Positions 50,517 to 59,235 of a stretch of 64,000 nt of DNA are shown in pieces. Positions within the stretch are counted from its first letter, which is position 1. Each line of letters starts with the position of its first letter. The DNA comes from Treponema sp. (GTDB lineage Bacteria; Spirochaetota; Spirochaetia; Treponematales; Treponemataceae). A model generated the notes under the pieces. It was not told the DNA's origin and made no database searches. It worked only from the letters and a program-made list of their open reading frames with translations. A program made the position numbers and the translations under genes. The stretch spans positions 37,179 through 101,178 of the forward strand of contig JAFXSM010000028.1 of the NCBI GenBank assembly GCA_017525605.1, written 5' to 3'.

Positions 50517-51992
50517 TCAGAAATCGATTTCGCTTTTTACAATGTCCATCTGGATTTTTCCGTCGGCAAAGAAAGAGATTCCGTCGGCGGACAGCGGGGT
50601 GTAGAAAGCGCAGGTCATTGCCTGTTCGCCTCCGTTTATGAACACTTCCATGCTGAATTTGTCCAGAACGACCTCAAGCGAAAGAACAGAATTTTTTTTC
50701 AGAATCGAACATTCCTGCACATGCCTTATGGCGCGTCTACTGGAAGAATGCCGCCTGTCAACAGTGAGCGTGTTTTCCCGCGCCCGGTACACAAGTTCCG
50801 TGTAGAATTTTTCGTCTTCGGCAATACGCAGACCCCACGAACAGCGTTCATCGAACGCGCGGAGCTGTATGTCCATGCAGAGGATTCGGCCGCGAAGTCC
50901 ATCGAACGAGAAGTGCTCGGTTGTTTCGATGAATTTTGAGAAGGTCTGCTCGTTTTTTCTGAGAGAGAGAAATTCTTTTGAAGGTCTTTGCCACAAGCGC
51001 CCGTCTTTTATGAAAACTTCCCTCGGAAGCGTCATCTGCCCTGCCCATGGAGAACCTTCCTCGCGGATTGAGCATGAATCCCAGTTCTGCATCCACGCTA
51101 TCATCACGCGCCTTCCGTCCGGTGTCAAAACCGTCTGCGGCGCATAAAAATCGATTCCAGAATCAACAGTCTGGTTTGAAATCTCTGTGAATCTTCCAGT
51201 TTCCTCGTCAAAGTCGCCTATGATGCAGACTGTTCCGTTTCCGCCAGGATATTCCCCTTCGCAGAGCATATCCTGGGGGCTTACCAGAAGAACATATTTT
51301 CCGTCGAGCTTGAAAAAATCAGGGCATTCCCACATTTTCCCGAGCCTGTTGCGGTTTGTGTCAAGGACTGTCCAGAACGACCAGTCGAATCCGTCCGGGC
51401 TTGTGTAAAGGAGAACCTGGCCGCTTCCGTCTGCCGGACGACTTGCGACGGCGCAACAAAATTTTCCGTCGGAGAGCCGCCATATTTTCGGGTCGCGGAA
51501 GTCGGCCCTGCTCGCCCCCTCGGGAAGCATGTCGGAACTGATGACGGGATTTTTCTCATACTTTTTGTATTCCATTCCGTCACCAGTCGCCACGCATTGG
51601 ACTTGGACATCGCGGACGCCATTCCCTTCGGTCTTTACCTGCCGGACGCCCGTATAGACCAGGAGCTGCCGTCCGTCTTCAAGCTCAATCGCGTTTCCCG
51701 AGAAGCAACCGTTGCAGTCGTATGGCATGTCGGGAGCAAGGGCTGCAGGAAGATATTCCCAGCGGAGGAGGTCAGAACTGACCGCGTGCCCCCAGTGCAT
51801 CGAATCCCAGTGAATATGATACGGATTGTATTGATAGAAAAGATGGTATTTTCCGCCATAGTACGAGAATCCGTTGGGGTCGTTCATCCAACCGCAAAAA
51901 GGTGTCAGATGAAACGCAGGCCGTTCTTCCGCTGTGATATGTGCCGAAGCCTCTGCCTCAAATTTCCTTGCTTTCTGCAACAAGTCGCTCAT
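50517..51992 (-). CDS. GH32 beta-fructofuranosidase / sucrose-6-phosphate hydrolase type
   Basis: 491 residues without a signal peptide, so cytoplasmic. The three acidic catalytic motifs are present: nucleophile Asp38 in WMNDPNG, transition-state Asp167 in FRDPKIW, and acid/base Glu222 in WECPDFF. A C-terminal beta-sandwich follows. It should hydrolyse sucrose or short fructans imported by the adjacent ABC system; the lack of a PTS gene argues against sucrose-6-phosphate. It is the last gene of the leftward operon. Confidence 0.92.
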   Translation of the reverse strand: MSDLLQKARKFEAEASAHITAEERPAFHLTPFCGWMNDPNGFSYYGGKYHLFYQYNPYHIHWDSMHWGHAVSSDLLRWEYLPAALAPDMPYDCNGCFSGNAIELEDGRQLLVYTGVRQVKTEGNGVRDVQVQCVATGDGMEYKKYEKNPVISSDMLPEGASRADFRDPKIWRLSDGKFCCAVASRPADGSGQVLLYTSPDGFDWSFWTVLDTNRNRLGKMWECPDFFKLDGKYVLLVSPQDMLCEGEYPGGNGTVCIIGDFDEETGRFTEISNQTVDSGIDFYAPQTVLTPDGRRVMIAWMQNWDSCSIREEGSPWAGQMTLPREVFIKDGRLWQRPSKEFLSLRKNEQTFSKFIETTEHFSFDGLRGRILCMDIQLRAFDERCSWGLRIAEDEKFYTELVYRARENTLTVDRRHSSSRRAIRHVQECSILKKNSVLSLEVVLDKFSMEVFINGGEQAMTCAFYTPLSADGISFFADGKIQMDIVKSEIDF

Positions 51993-52010
51993 TTTTTTCT
52001 CCGTTTGTTT

Positions 52011-53690
52011 TTAGTTCTGCTTTTCCATGCTTGCGTAGTATGAATCGAGATACTTCTGGAAGATAGAAAGCATCGTCGGAAGTTTGTATGAATCAAGCTT
52101 CTTGCAGAATGCCTCCCAGTCCTCCTCCGTGAATCCGTTCATCACCCAGTCGGATTTCGCAGTGTTGATTGCCTTGCTCACGTCCGCCTGGATGTTCGAA
52201 AGCTCCTCTGTGTCCTCGCGTGTCATGAAAACGTTCGGATAGACATATTTTTCGTGGACATCTGGAGCGTAGATGTCCTTAATCCAGTCGAGGCGGTATT
52301 TTGCATCGTCCGGGCAAGTGACATAAACGCCGTAGTATTCGTCCAAAATCGCGAGCGGACCGTTCACGCTCTCTGCCTCGCGGACTTCGACAGGGGACGC
52401 GCTTCCGAGAGGAGCGTGCTTCAGCATTTTTTCGCCCGCGCTGTTCTTTCCCAAAACGAAGATGTCGAATTCATCGTCCTCGCCGTAAGTTCCCCAGTTG
52501 TTCTGCGGAGACTGGAACGGGTCGTACATCTGGTCGAGCCATGCGCAGACGAGTGCCGGATTCTTCGCGACAGCGGTGACGACGCAGCGGCCTCGGTCGA
52601 AGCCACTTGTGAACGAGCCGTTCTGGGCCGTGAGGTTTCTAGTGTCGGCGGCAAGAACGGGAAGAGGAACCCAATCCTTGAGATTCGCGATGTTCGCGAC
52701 GTCCCAGCTGAAGCAAACTCCGTAGCGGCCGGACTTTCCTTTTGACACATAAGTCGACCATTCCTGGGTGAATGCCTCCGGGTCAATCAGCCCCTGCTCG
52801 TAAAGTTTGTGCAGCCATGCTGTTCCCTTCTTGAAACCTTGCTGGGTCGCACTGCAGATGACCTTGCGGTCGTCGGTCACAGCGATGTGCCGTCCCTTGT
52901 CGGCATCCCCATATCCGTCGCCGAATCCGTTTATGAGAACGTATGGGTCCTGACCGCCGTCGTTCATTATGCAGGACATCGGAATCACGCTTCCCTCGAT
53001 TTTGAATTCCTGCTGGAGCCTTGCCGCATTTTCCTTGAACGCAACAAGGACTTTCTCGAATTCTTCTATATTTGTAGGAATCTCAAGACCGAGATAATCA
53101 AGCCATGCCTTGTTGATGAAGCTCATGTTGTCGATTACCTGAATCGCCTCCTTTCCAGAGCCGAGCTGCTCAATCCACGGCAGGCCCCAGATGTGCCCGT
53201 TCGAGTCCGTGCACATCGCGCGGTATTCAGGGTATTTGTCGAAAACCGATTTCAAATTCGGCATGTAGGTGTCGATGTAGCCTTCGAGAGGAATGATGAT
53301 TTCCTGCTCGGCATATTTAAGAAGGCTTGAGTCGTTGAAACTTGCGTTGAACACGAAATCCGCCAGCGTCTTTGGGTTCGCCATCGCAAGCGTAATCTTG
53401 TCGTTCCACTGGTCGCTCTGCATGGCTGTCCACTGGACTTCCACGTTTGTCTTTTCCTGCAGCCGCTTGAAAATCGTCCTGTTGTTCGGATTCGACTCCG
53501 TGTTTGCCGGGAAACTTGTAAGCCCCGTAATCACAGTGCGGTTTTTGAGCGGAAAGGCAAGCTCCGAAGGGTCCACTTTCTGCATTTCGCCGCCGTTCAG
53601 GGCAACGTCCTTCCCCCTGCATCCGAAAAAGATTCCAGTTCCGACGGACAGAGCCGCAAGAACACACACAGCATTCATGACTTTCTTCAT
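52011..53690 (-). CDS. sugar ABC transporter substrate-binding lipoprotein (LplA-like)
   Basis: 559 residues, large extracellular solute-binding protein. Lipid Cys24 follows GTGIFFG. Mature features: FPANTESNPNNRTIFKRLQE, TLADFVFNASFNDSSLLKYA and a C-terminal helical tail. This large family (LplA/YtcQ-type) serves oligosaccharide uptake. Fructan or sucrose is inferred from the GH32 and fructokinase neighbours. It lies 42 bases after the permease gene. Confidence 0.87.
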   Translation of the reverse strand: MKKVMNAVCVLAALSVGTGIFFGCRGKDVALNGGEMQKVDPSELAFPLKNRTVITGLTSFPANTESNPNNRTIFKRLQEKTNVEVQWTAMQSDQWNDKITLAMANPKTLADFVFNASFNDSSLLKYAEQEIIIPLEGYIDTYMPNLKSVFDKYPEYRAMCTDSNGHIWGLPWIEQLGSGKEAIQVIDNMSFINKAWLDYLGLEIPTNIEEFEKVLVAFKENAARLQQEFKIEGSVIPMSCIMNDGGQDPYVLINGFGDGYGDADKGRHIAVTDDRKVICSATQQGFKKGTAWLHKLYEQGLIDPEAFTQEWSTYVSKGKSGRYGVCFSWDVANIANLKDWVPLPVLAADTRNLTAQNGSFTSGFDRGRCVVTAVAKNPALVCAWLDQMYDPFQSPQNNWGTYGEDDEFDIFVLGKNSAGEKMLKHAPLGSASPVEVREAESVNGPLAILDEYYGVYVTCPDDAKYRLDWIKDIYAPDVHEKYVYPNVFMTREDTEELSNIQADVSKAINTAKSDWVMNGFTEEDWEAFCKKLDSYKLPTMLSIFQKYLDSYYASMEKQN

Positions 53691-53731
53691 ATCTACTCCT
53701 TATGGGTGAAATTCAAACTCTATTTTTCTCG

Positions 53732-54631
53732 TCAGCCCTTGATTGAGCCGATTAAAATTCCCTTGTTGAAATATTTCTGGAAGAACGGATACATCACCAC
53801 AAGCGGGAAACTTGAGACGATAATCGTCGCGTACTTCAGAAGCTCCGCGAGCTGGGCGCGCGCCGCCGTGCTCTGCATGTCGGAAATCATGCCCGATTCC
53901 GGCTGGTTCTGAATCAAGATTGAGCGGAGGACGAGCTGCAGAGGCTGTTTCGCCGCATCGTTCAAATAAATCATCGCGTCGAAGTAGCTGTTCCACATTC
54001 CAACGAACTGCCAGAGCGCGAGCACCATGATGAGCGGCGCGCAGACGGGAAGCAGGATTTTGAAGAAGTAGGTCACCTCGCTCGCTCCGTCAACGTAAGC
54101 GGCTTCCTGCAGTTCCTTCGGGATACCCTTGTAGAAGGTGCGCGCGATAATCATGTTCCAGACGCTGAACGCACCAGGAAGCACGACCGCCCAGATTGTG
54201 TTTATCATTCCGAGATTGCTGATGAGCAGGTATGTCGGAATGAGTCCGCCGCCGAAGAACATCGTGATGACGAAAATGACGTTGAAGAATTTCCTTCCTT
54301 TGAAATCCGGGCGCGACATCGGATAGGCGGCGAGCATGGTGACCGCGACGGAAATCGCAGTGAACACCACCGAATACAGAACGGCGTTTGCGAATCCGCT
54401 CCAAATCGCCTTGTTGGAAAGAACCCGGGCGTACGCCGTGAGCGTCCACTTGCTCGTGTCGAAAGTGACGCCAGTGTTCTGCAGCGTAATCGGGTCGATG
54501 AAGGAAGCCACGATGATGTAGAGCACTGGACCGACAATCGCGGCCACAAAAAGCCCAAGAAAGAAATAGCCGCACCAGATAATCAGTTTGTCGCGCTGCG
54601 ACAGCCTTATAAGATGATTTTTGTTTTCCAT
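53732..54631 (-). CDS. sugar ABC transporter permease (LplC/MalG type)
   Basis: 299 residues, six helices. The EAA loop is EAAYVDGASEVTYFFKILLPVCAPL; FLTLYIIVASFIDP-like N-terminal and FPLVVMYPFFQKYFNKGILIG C-terminal ends are typical of the LplC group. It pairs with the upstream LplB-type permease. Confidence 0.9.
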   Translation of the reverse strand: MENKNHLIRLSQRDKLIIWCGYFFLGLFVAAIVGPVLYIIVASFIDPITLQNTGVTFDTSKWTLTAYARVLSNKAIWSGFANAVLYSVVFTAISVAVTMLAAYPMSRPDFKGRKFFNVIFVITMFFGGGLIPTYLLISNLGMINTIWAVVLPGAFSVWNMIIARTFYKGIPKELQEAAYVDGASEVTYFFKILLPVCAPLIMVLALWQFVGMWNSYFDAMIYLNDAAKQPLQLVLRSILIQNQPESGMISDMQSTAARAQLAELLKYATIIVSSFPLVVMYPFFQKYFNKGILIGSIKG

Positions 54632-54643
54632 TGAAAAGCCCCC

Positions 54644-55561
54644 TTACAAGCCCTGTCCGTCGTTCAGTTTCGAGACCGTCTTGTTCACAATCAGCAGCAT
54701 GATTACGTTGATGACCGTGTTGAAAAGACCAACCGCCGTCGAGAAGCTGTAGTCGCCGTCCAAAAGACCTTTCTTGTAGACGTATGTCGCGATGATTTCC
54801 GCAGAGGAAAGGTTCAAGTCGGTCTGCAGCGCGTACGCTTTCTCGAATCCGATGCTCATTATGTTTCCTGCCTGAAGAATGAACTGGATGATTACGATGT
54901 TCTTGATTGCCGGCCATTCGACAACCCTGATTTCCTGAAGAATGTTCGCTCCGTCAAGGATTGCGGCCTCGCGTGTCTCGTTGTTCACGTTTGCGAGGGC
55001 AGCCGTGTACATGATTGAAGCCCAGCCGGCCCCCTGCCAGATTCCACTGGCGATGTAAATTGAGCGGAACGCATCGGATGAAGTCATGAAGTTTATCTGA
55101 GTTCCGAAGAAGTTGTTCACCGGTCCCGTCACAGAAAGCATGATTCTGACTATACCGCAGACAACGATGACCGAAATGAAATTCGGCATGTAAAGCACAA
55201 GCTGGATGTTGCGCTTTATTCCAAGACTCCGCACTCGATTGAGGAGCAGGGCGAGCACTATTGGAACCGGAAAGCTCCACAAAAGCCCGTAGATACTCAG
55301 TTTGAGCGTGTTCTCAAGATAAGAGAGAAAATCCGGGGATGAAAGGAAACGGGCAAAATGCTTGATTCCAACCCATCGGCTGTCCAAAAGCCCTTTTATA
55401 GGATTGTAGTCCTGAAAAGCAATGAGGATTCCTCCCATCGGAATGTAGCGGAACACGAGTGTGAGAACGAGCGCCGGGAGCAGAAAAACAACATACAGCT
55501 GCCAGTGTTCTTTCACGTATAGCAAAGTCTTAGACTTCATGATGCCTCCTTTTTTGTGCAT
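54644..55561 (-). CDS. sugar ABC transporter permease (LplB type)
   Basis: 305 residues, six helices. Diagnostic segments: FRYIPMGGILIAFQDYNPIKG and EAAILDGANILQEIRVVEWPAI with the EAA loop. It starts at 55561 with AAGGAGGC upstream, although an ATG at 55540 (MKSKTLLYVK) is possible. No ATP-binding subunit is in the operon, so a shared MsmX-type ATPase encoded elsewhere is expected. First gene of the transporter operon. Confidence 0.9.
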   Translation of the reverse strand: MHKKGGIMKSKTLLYVKEHWQLYVVFLLPALVLTLVFRYIPMGGILIAFQDYNPIKGLLDSRWVGIKHFARFLSSPDFLSYLENTLKLSIYGLLWSFPVPIVLALLLNRVRSLGIKRNIQLVLYMPNFISVIVVCGIVRIMLSVTGPVNNFFGTQINFMTSSDAFRSIYIASGIWQGAGWASIMYTAALANVNNETREAAILDGANILQEIRVVEWPAIKNIVIIQFILQAGNIMSIGFEKAYALQTDLNLSSAEIIATYVYKKGLLDGDYSFSTAVGLFNTVINVIMLLIVNKTVSKLNDGQGL

Positions 55562-55563
55562 TT

Positions 55564-55609
55564 GTAAAACCGATTTTACAAAACTTAGTATAGCGTAAAA
55601 TCGGTTTTA
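55564..55609 (-). promoter_or_regulatory. two LacI-type operators flanking the transporter promoter
   Basis: TAAAACCGATTTTA and TAAAATCGGTTTTA form a perfect inverted pair on either side of a -10-like TATACT (minus strand). Each is itself a near-palindrome with a central CG, the classical LacI-family operator form. A TTGACA lies further upstream at 55616 on the minus strand. TGCACAA motifs (minus-strand CAAATGCACAAA) lie on both sides. Confidence 0.7.
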
Positions 55610-55673
55610 GCATTTGTCAAGCAATTTTGTGCATTTTTAGTTCGTTTTTGTTACATTTTTTGCAAAAATTTCA

Positions 55674-57524
55674 CTATTCCGACTTTTGCACAATGCGGAA
55701 GCCGACATCCCCCCAGCCTTCATGGGCAGGAATATCCCAGCGAGTTGAAAGAGCCAGCTGGTCAGTCCATTCAGAGCCGAAACCGCCTCCTCGCCTTATG
55801 TGGTTGCCGTTGTCCATCGTCTCCCAGCACAATTCCCAGAGATTTCCGCTCATGTCGTAAAGCCCGTTTGAGTTCGGCGACTTTTTTGCGACTTCGTGCG
55901 TCGTGTCGCCGGAGTCTCCTCCATTTACGTTGTTGTCGCCATCAAAACGCGCTTTGTACCAGGCGTATTTGTTCAAATCAGATTCTCCGACACAGCCTGC
56001 GAAATAGCTGCTGTCGAATCCACTAAAATCTGGAGCGTTGTCTCCGAGGGCTGCGAACATCCATTCTTTTTCATGAGGAATACGGAATCCGTCCGCGCTC
56101 TCGTCTTCAGTCACGGCATTCCACTTTTCATTTTTCGCTGTTGGAATGTCGCCCCATGCGCTTGTGTCGCTGCTGCCTTCAATTTTGTAAACCGGAGTAA
56201 GTCCGACTTTTGCGCTCAGCTTGTTGCAGAAAACGATGGCCGAATAGAAGCTCACGCTGTCCACCGGGCGTTTCGCCTGGACCTCCCCTTCTGCGGCGTT
56301 GTCTTTGTGGTTGCTGGGATTCGCTCCCATGACGGCTTCGTAAAGTTCCTGTGTGATTTCGGTCGCAGAAATCTTGAACGCACCGAGATTCACATCTTCC
56401 GCGTCTCCTTCATCTCCGTACTTGAATTTGAACGAGCCTGCCGCAATGTACTTCATCTCAAGGTAGTCCGACAGATTGAAGTCGGCAGCCGCCTCTCCTC
56501 CTTGCCCTGGATTTTCCTGTGGAGTTTCTGAACTCGGCTCCGTGTTTGGATTGTCGTTCGGATTTTCTGCAGGCTGGCTTTTGTTTTCGCCGTTTTCGTC
56601 GTTGCCGGCAGGTTTCTGCGCAGTGTTCGAGTCGTCCTCGGATTGGTTAGCAGTCGAACTGGAAGAGGAAACCGCGCTCTCGGAGCACACAACACGAAAG
56701 CCGACCTGCCCCCAATCAGCATCGGCAGGATAGTCCCAAGACTCGGAAAGCGGAATGCAGTCTTTCGAGTCGCCGCCGATTCGGACTCGCTTGTCTTCGC
56801 CCACTGTGTCCCAGCACAGCTCCCAAGCGTTTCCGCTCATGTCGTAAAGCCCGTTTGAATTTGCCTTTTTCTGTGCGACCTGGTGAATTTGGGCCGAACT
56901 CTCTCCTGCCCAGGCGTAGTCTCCAAGGCTGTCCTTTCCGATGCAGCCAGAGTAGTAATCGCCATAGTCTCCGCTGTTCTGGCTCGCATTTGTCCCCAAC
57001 GCAGCAAACACCCATTCGTCTTTGTGAGGAAGCCTGAAGCCGTTTGCGGCCGAATCCTCAGTTATCGCGTTCCAATCCGCATCGTTTGAAGACGGGACAT
57101 CGCCCCACTTGCCAGTGTCCGACTCGCCCCCCTTCTTGTAAACAGACTCAAGCCCCTCTTTTTCGCTCAGTTTGTTGCAGAACACGAGAGTTTCGTAGAA
57201 TCTGACTTTGTCCACAGGCAAATCGTCACTTTCCGCAGAGCTTTCGTGGTTTCCCATGATTTCCCTATACAACTTCTGAGTCGTCTCTGTTGCCGCCATG
57301 TAAAATGCACAAACAGTCTTTGTATCGTCGCCAAACTTGAACGAGCCAGCGGCAATTTTTTTCATCGAGATGTTCTTGAACGTCGCCGTTTCGGTTTCGC
57401 CGGAAGATTGTGGGGAATTCGCCTCAGTTTCCTCGTATTTTGATTCCGTGTAGCAAGAAAAAAATCCAAAAGTCATAGCTCCGCAAAGAGCGCAGGTCAA
57501 TGCCTTCGCATTCAGTTTCTTCAT
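55674..57524 (-). CDS. lipoprotein with two FGE/SUMF1-type domains
   Basis: 616 residues. Lipid Cys24 follows TFGFFS. Two homologous formylglycine-generating-enzyme-like domains lie at about 55-285 and 360-612, joined by an Asn/Glu/Pro-rich linker. Each has AATETTQKLYREIMGNHES-like and ATEITQELYEAVMGANPSNH, NGFRLPHKDEWVFAALG, NSNGLYDMSGNAWELCW and FRVV endings. The fold is C-type-lectin-like; the catalytic cysteines of true FGE are not evident, and there is no sulfatase nearby. A surface carbohydrate or protein-binding role is likely but unproven. Confidence 0.85.
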   Translation of the reverse strand: MKKLNAKALTCALCGAMTFGFFSCYTESKYEETEANSPQSSGETETATFKNISMKKIAAGSFKFGDDTKTVCAFYMAATETTQKLYREIMGNHESSAESDDLPVDKVRFYETLVFCNKLSEKEGLESVYKKGGESDTGKWGDVPSSNDADWNAITEDSAANGFRLPHKDEWVFAALGTNASQNSGDYGDYYSGCIGKDSLGDYAWAGESSAQIHQVAQKKANSNGLYDMSGNAWELCWDTVGEDKRVRIGGDSKDCIPLSESWDYPADADWGQVGFRVVCSESAVSSSSSTANQSEDDSNTAQKPAGNDENGENKSQPAENPNDNPNTEPSSETPQENPGQGGEAAADFNLSDYLEMKYIAAGSFKFKYGDEGDAEDVNLGAFKISATEITQELYEAVMGANPSNHKDNAAEGEVQAKRPVDSVSFYSAIVFCNKLSAKVGLTPVYKIEGSSDTSAWGDIPTAKNEKWNAVTEDESADGFRIPHEKEWMFAALGDNAPDFSGFDSSYFAGCVGESDLNKYAWYKARFDGDNNVNGGDSGDTTHEVAKKSPNSNGLYDMSGNLWELCWETMDNGNHIRRGGGFGSEWTDQLALSTRWDIPAHEGWGDVGFRIVQKSE

Positions 57525-57537
57525 TATAAGCCTCCTC

Positions 57538-58965
57538 TTACAGTCCGAGTTTGATGATGAAATAGCTTCCGAGAGTGATTTCGTCCTTGATTCCGTCTAC
57601 GGATGTTCCGTTGATTTTCTTTCCGTAGTCGCCGGTGTTGATTCTGTGGTACCAAGAACCGCCGAGCGAGAATCCAACGCCGTCGATAATCCACCATGTC
57701 CAGCCGCCTTTGACTGTGAGAAAGTTCTCGCCGAGTTCGAAGCCGTCGTTGTTGTCGAGGTCGCGCCAGTAGAGTCCGCCGTCAAGGTTCACAGTTCCGC
57801 GAGGAAGGTCGTAGCCGACAGAGCTGACTGCGTAGAACGCCCGCTCAGCCTCGTTCCCGACGCGCTCGCCCTTGTAGTCGAGATAGTGGTAGGTCTTGTC
57901 CGAGCCGAATGCGCCGCCCTTGTTGTTGTCGCCTGGTGTAATCTGAGAATAGTTCAGGAAAAGCTTCGCGCGGAGTTTTTCTGAGAATTTGTACTGGACG
58001 CGGGCATCAAAAGCGAACGCGGTAAATTCGTTCGCCCTTTTGTTGAATTTTTCCGAGCCGTCCGAGATGTCGTTCGCGAAAGTGAAGCCGAATGTTCCGA
58101 CGAGCCTGTCGCGGAGAAGTCTCGGTTGATAGAACGCCGCAAAAATGTTGTTTCCGAAGTGCGGAGTCTTGTAGATGAGTTCCACGCTTCCGTTCCTGAA
58201 TCCGTATCCGACTCGAAGCTGCGGTTCTGGAATCCACGCCACTGAATTCTCCGCGTCTTCTTTTCCCCATTTGCTGTTCGTGTATTCGTACTCGTTTTTG
58301 TTCGAGCTTCCTGGAAAATAGTGCTCCACCAGCGCGAGTGTCGAGAAGAATCCAGTCTCAGCGCCTCTGTAGATGAGCTGGATGTTCGTCCCTTGTCCGT
58401 CCGGCTTGTTTCCGAGCTGCGACGATGACCAGCCGTAGGAGCGGTCCCATTTGAGCGAGCCTTCCTCGTGTCCCCAAACTCCGCCGTACTCAAGTGGATT
58501 CGCGATGAGTCCATAGTAGACGCCGAGTTCGTTGTCGGCATGGCAGTCGATGATTGTGATTTCGCCGAATTTGTTCACGAGACGCTCTTCAAAGCCCTTG
58601 AACCAGTGCCGCTCGTCGCTCGTGCCCGCGACTACGGTGAGGTAGTCCGTCGGCCTGAACCAGCCAAAATACGTGTCTAGATTCATGCCGGACACGCCGC
58701 CCTGCTGCATGAATTTCGGCTTGAAATTCAACTCCAGCCCCGCACGACGGTCCCGCTCAAGTTTGAACCTGAAATCCTCCGAAGATTCAGCCCACTTCGT
58801 CACCTTTCCAAGCTCCGAAGTCGTCCCGGAATCCCTCACCACCACGTCTGTGAGCGCGAAGGGAATCTTAATCCCCATGTCCATCATCAGATGAGTCTCG
58901 GCGAATGCGGATTGCGCCATCAACGTTCCCGCGGCAAGCAGGAACCCAGCAAGACATTTTTTCAT
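57538..58965 (-). CDS. outer-membrane protein / porin-like
   Basis: 475 residues with signal peptide (cleavage after AFA at about 22). The mature protein is a run of amphipathic strands (FKPKFMQQGGVSGMNLDTYF, VQYKFSEKLRAKLFLNYSQI) and ends in IIKLGL with a terminal hydrophobic residue, as outer-membrane barrels do. It resembles treponemal barrel proteins. It lies 14 bases before the FGE gene and is divergent from the exported GH32 gene, so it may pass fructo-oligosaccharides. Confidence 0.78.
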   Translation of the reverse strand: MKKCLAGFLLAAGTLMAQSAFAETHLMMDMGIKIPFALTDVVVRDSGTTSELGKVTKWAESSEDFRFKLERDRRAGLELNFKPKFMQQGGVSGMNLDTYFGWFRPTDYLTVVAGTSDERHWFKGFEERLVNKFGEITIIDCHADNELGVYYGLIANPLEYGGVWGHEEGSLKWDRSYGWSSSQLGNKPDGQGTNIQLIYRGAETGFFSTLALVEHYFPGSSNKNEYEYTNSKWGKEDAENSVAWIPEPQLRVGYGFRNGSVELIYKTPHFGNNIFAAFYQPRLLRDRLVGTFGFTFANDISDGSEKFNKRANEFTAFAFDARVQYKFSEKLRAKLFLNYSQITPGDNNKGGAFGSDKTYHYLDYKGERVGNEAERAFYAVSSVGYDLPRGTVNLDGGLYWRDLDNNDGFELGENFLTVKGGWTWWIIDGVGFSLGGSWYHRINTGDYGKKINGTSVDGIKDEITLGSYFIIKLGL

Positions 58966-59033
58966 AAATCCTCCTTTTAATTTTTACATTTGCACAAAAT
59001 TAAAACAGATATAAATTAGTTTATTGTCTAAAT

Positions 59034-59046
59034 GTAAAACGTTTTT
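59034..59046. promoter_or_regulatory. LacI-type operator near the porin promoter
   Basis: AAAACGTTTT is a perfect 10-bp palindrome with central CG, in the context GTAAAACGTTTTTTC. It matches the core of the two operators at 55564-55609. TTGACA on the minus strand (59056) lies upstream and TGCACAA motifs at 58990 and 59094 are close by. Confidence 0.5.
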
Positions 59047-59135
59047 TCTGTTTGTCAAGAAAAAATTTTGCAAATTTCAACAAAAAATAATTTTTTGCAC
59101 AAATAAAAGTCGGAAAAAGAAAAAAATAATAAAAC

Positions 59136-59202
59136 TTGACATATTCAGTAGCGTGCTTTATAACAATTTTATGTAACATTTGCACAAATAAAAATTGTGC
59201 AT
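59136..59202 (+). promoter_or_regulatory. promoter and TGCACAA inverted repeat of the exported GH32 gene
   Basis: TTGACA (59136-59141), a 17-base spacer and TATAAC (59159-59164) form a near-consensus sigma-70 promoter. Just downstream of the expected start TTTGCACAA and TTGTGCA form an inverted repeat with a 7-base spacer (59180-59201), well placed for a repressor. Confidence 0.75.
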
Positions 59203-59235
59203 ACGGAAAACATCAGAAAAAAAGGGGGAAACACC

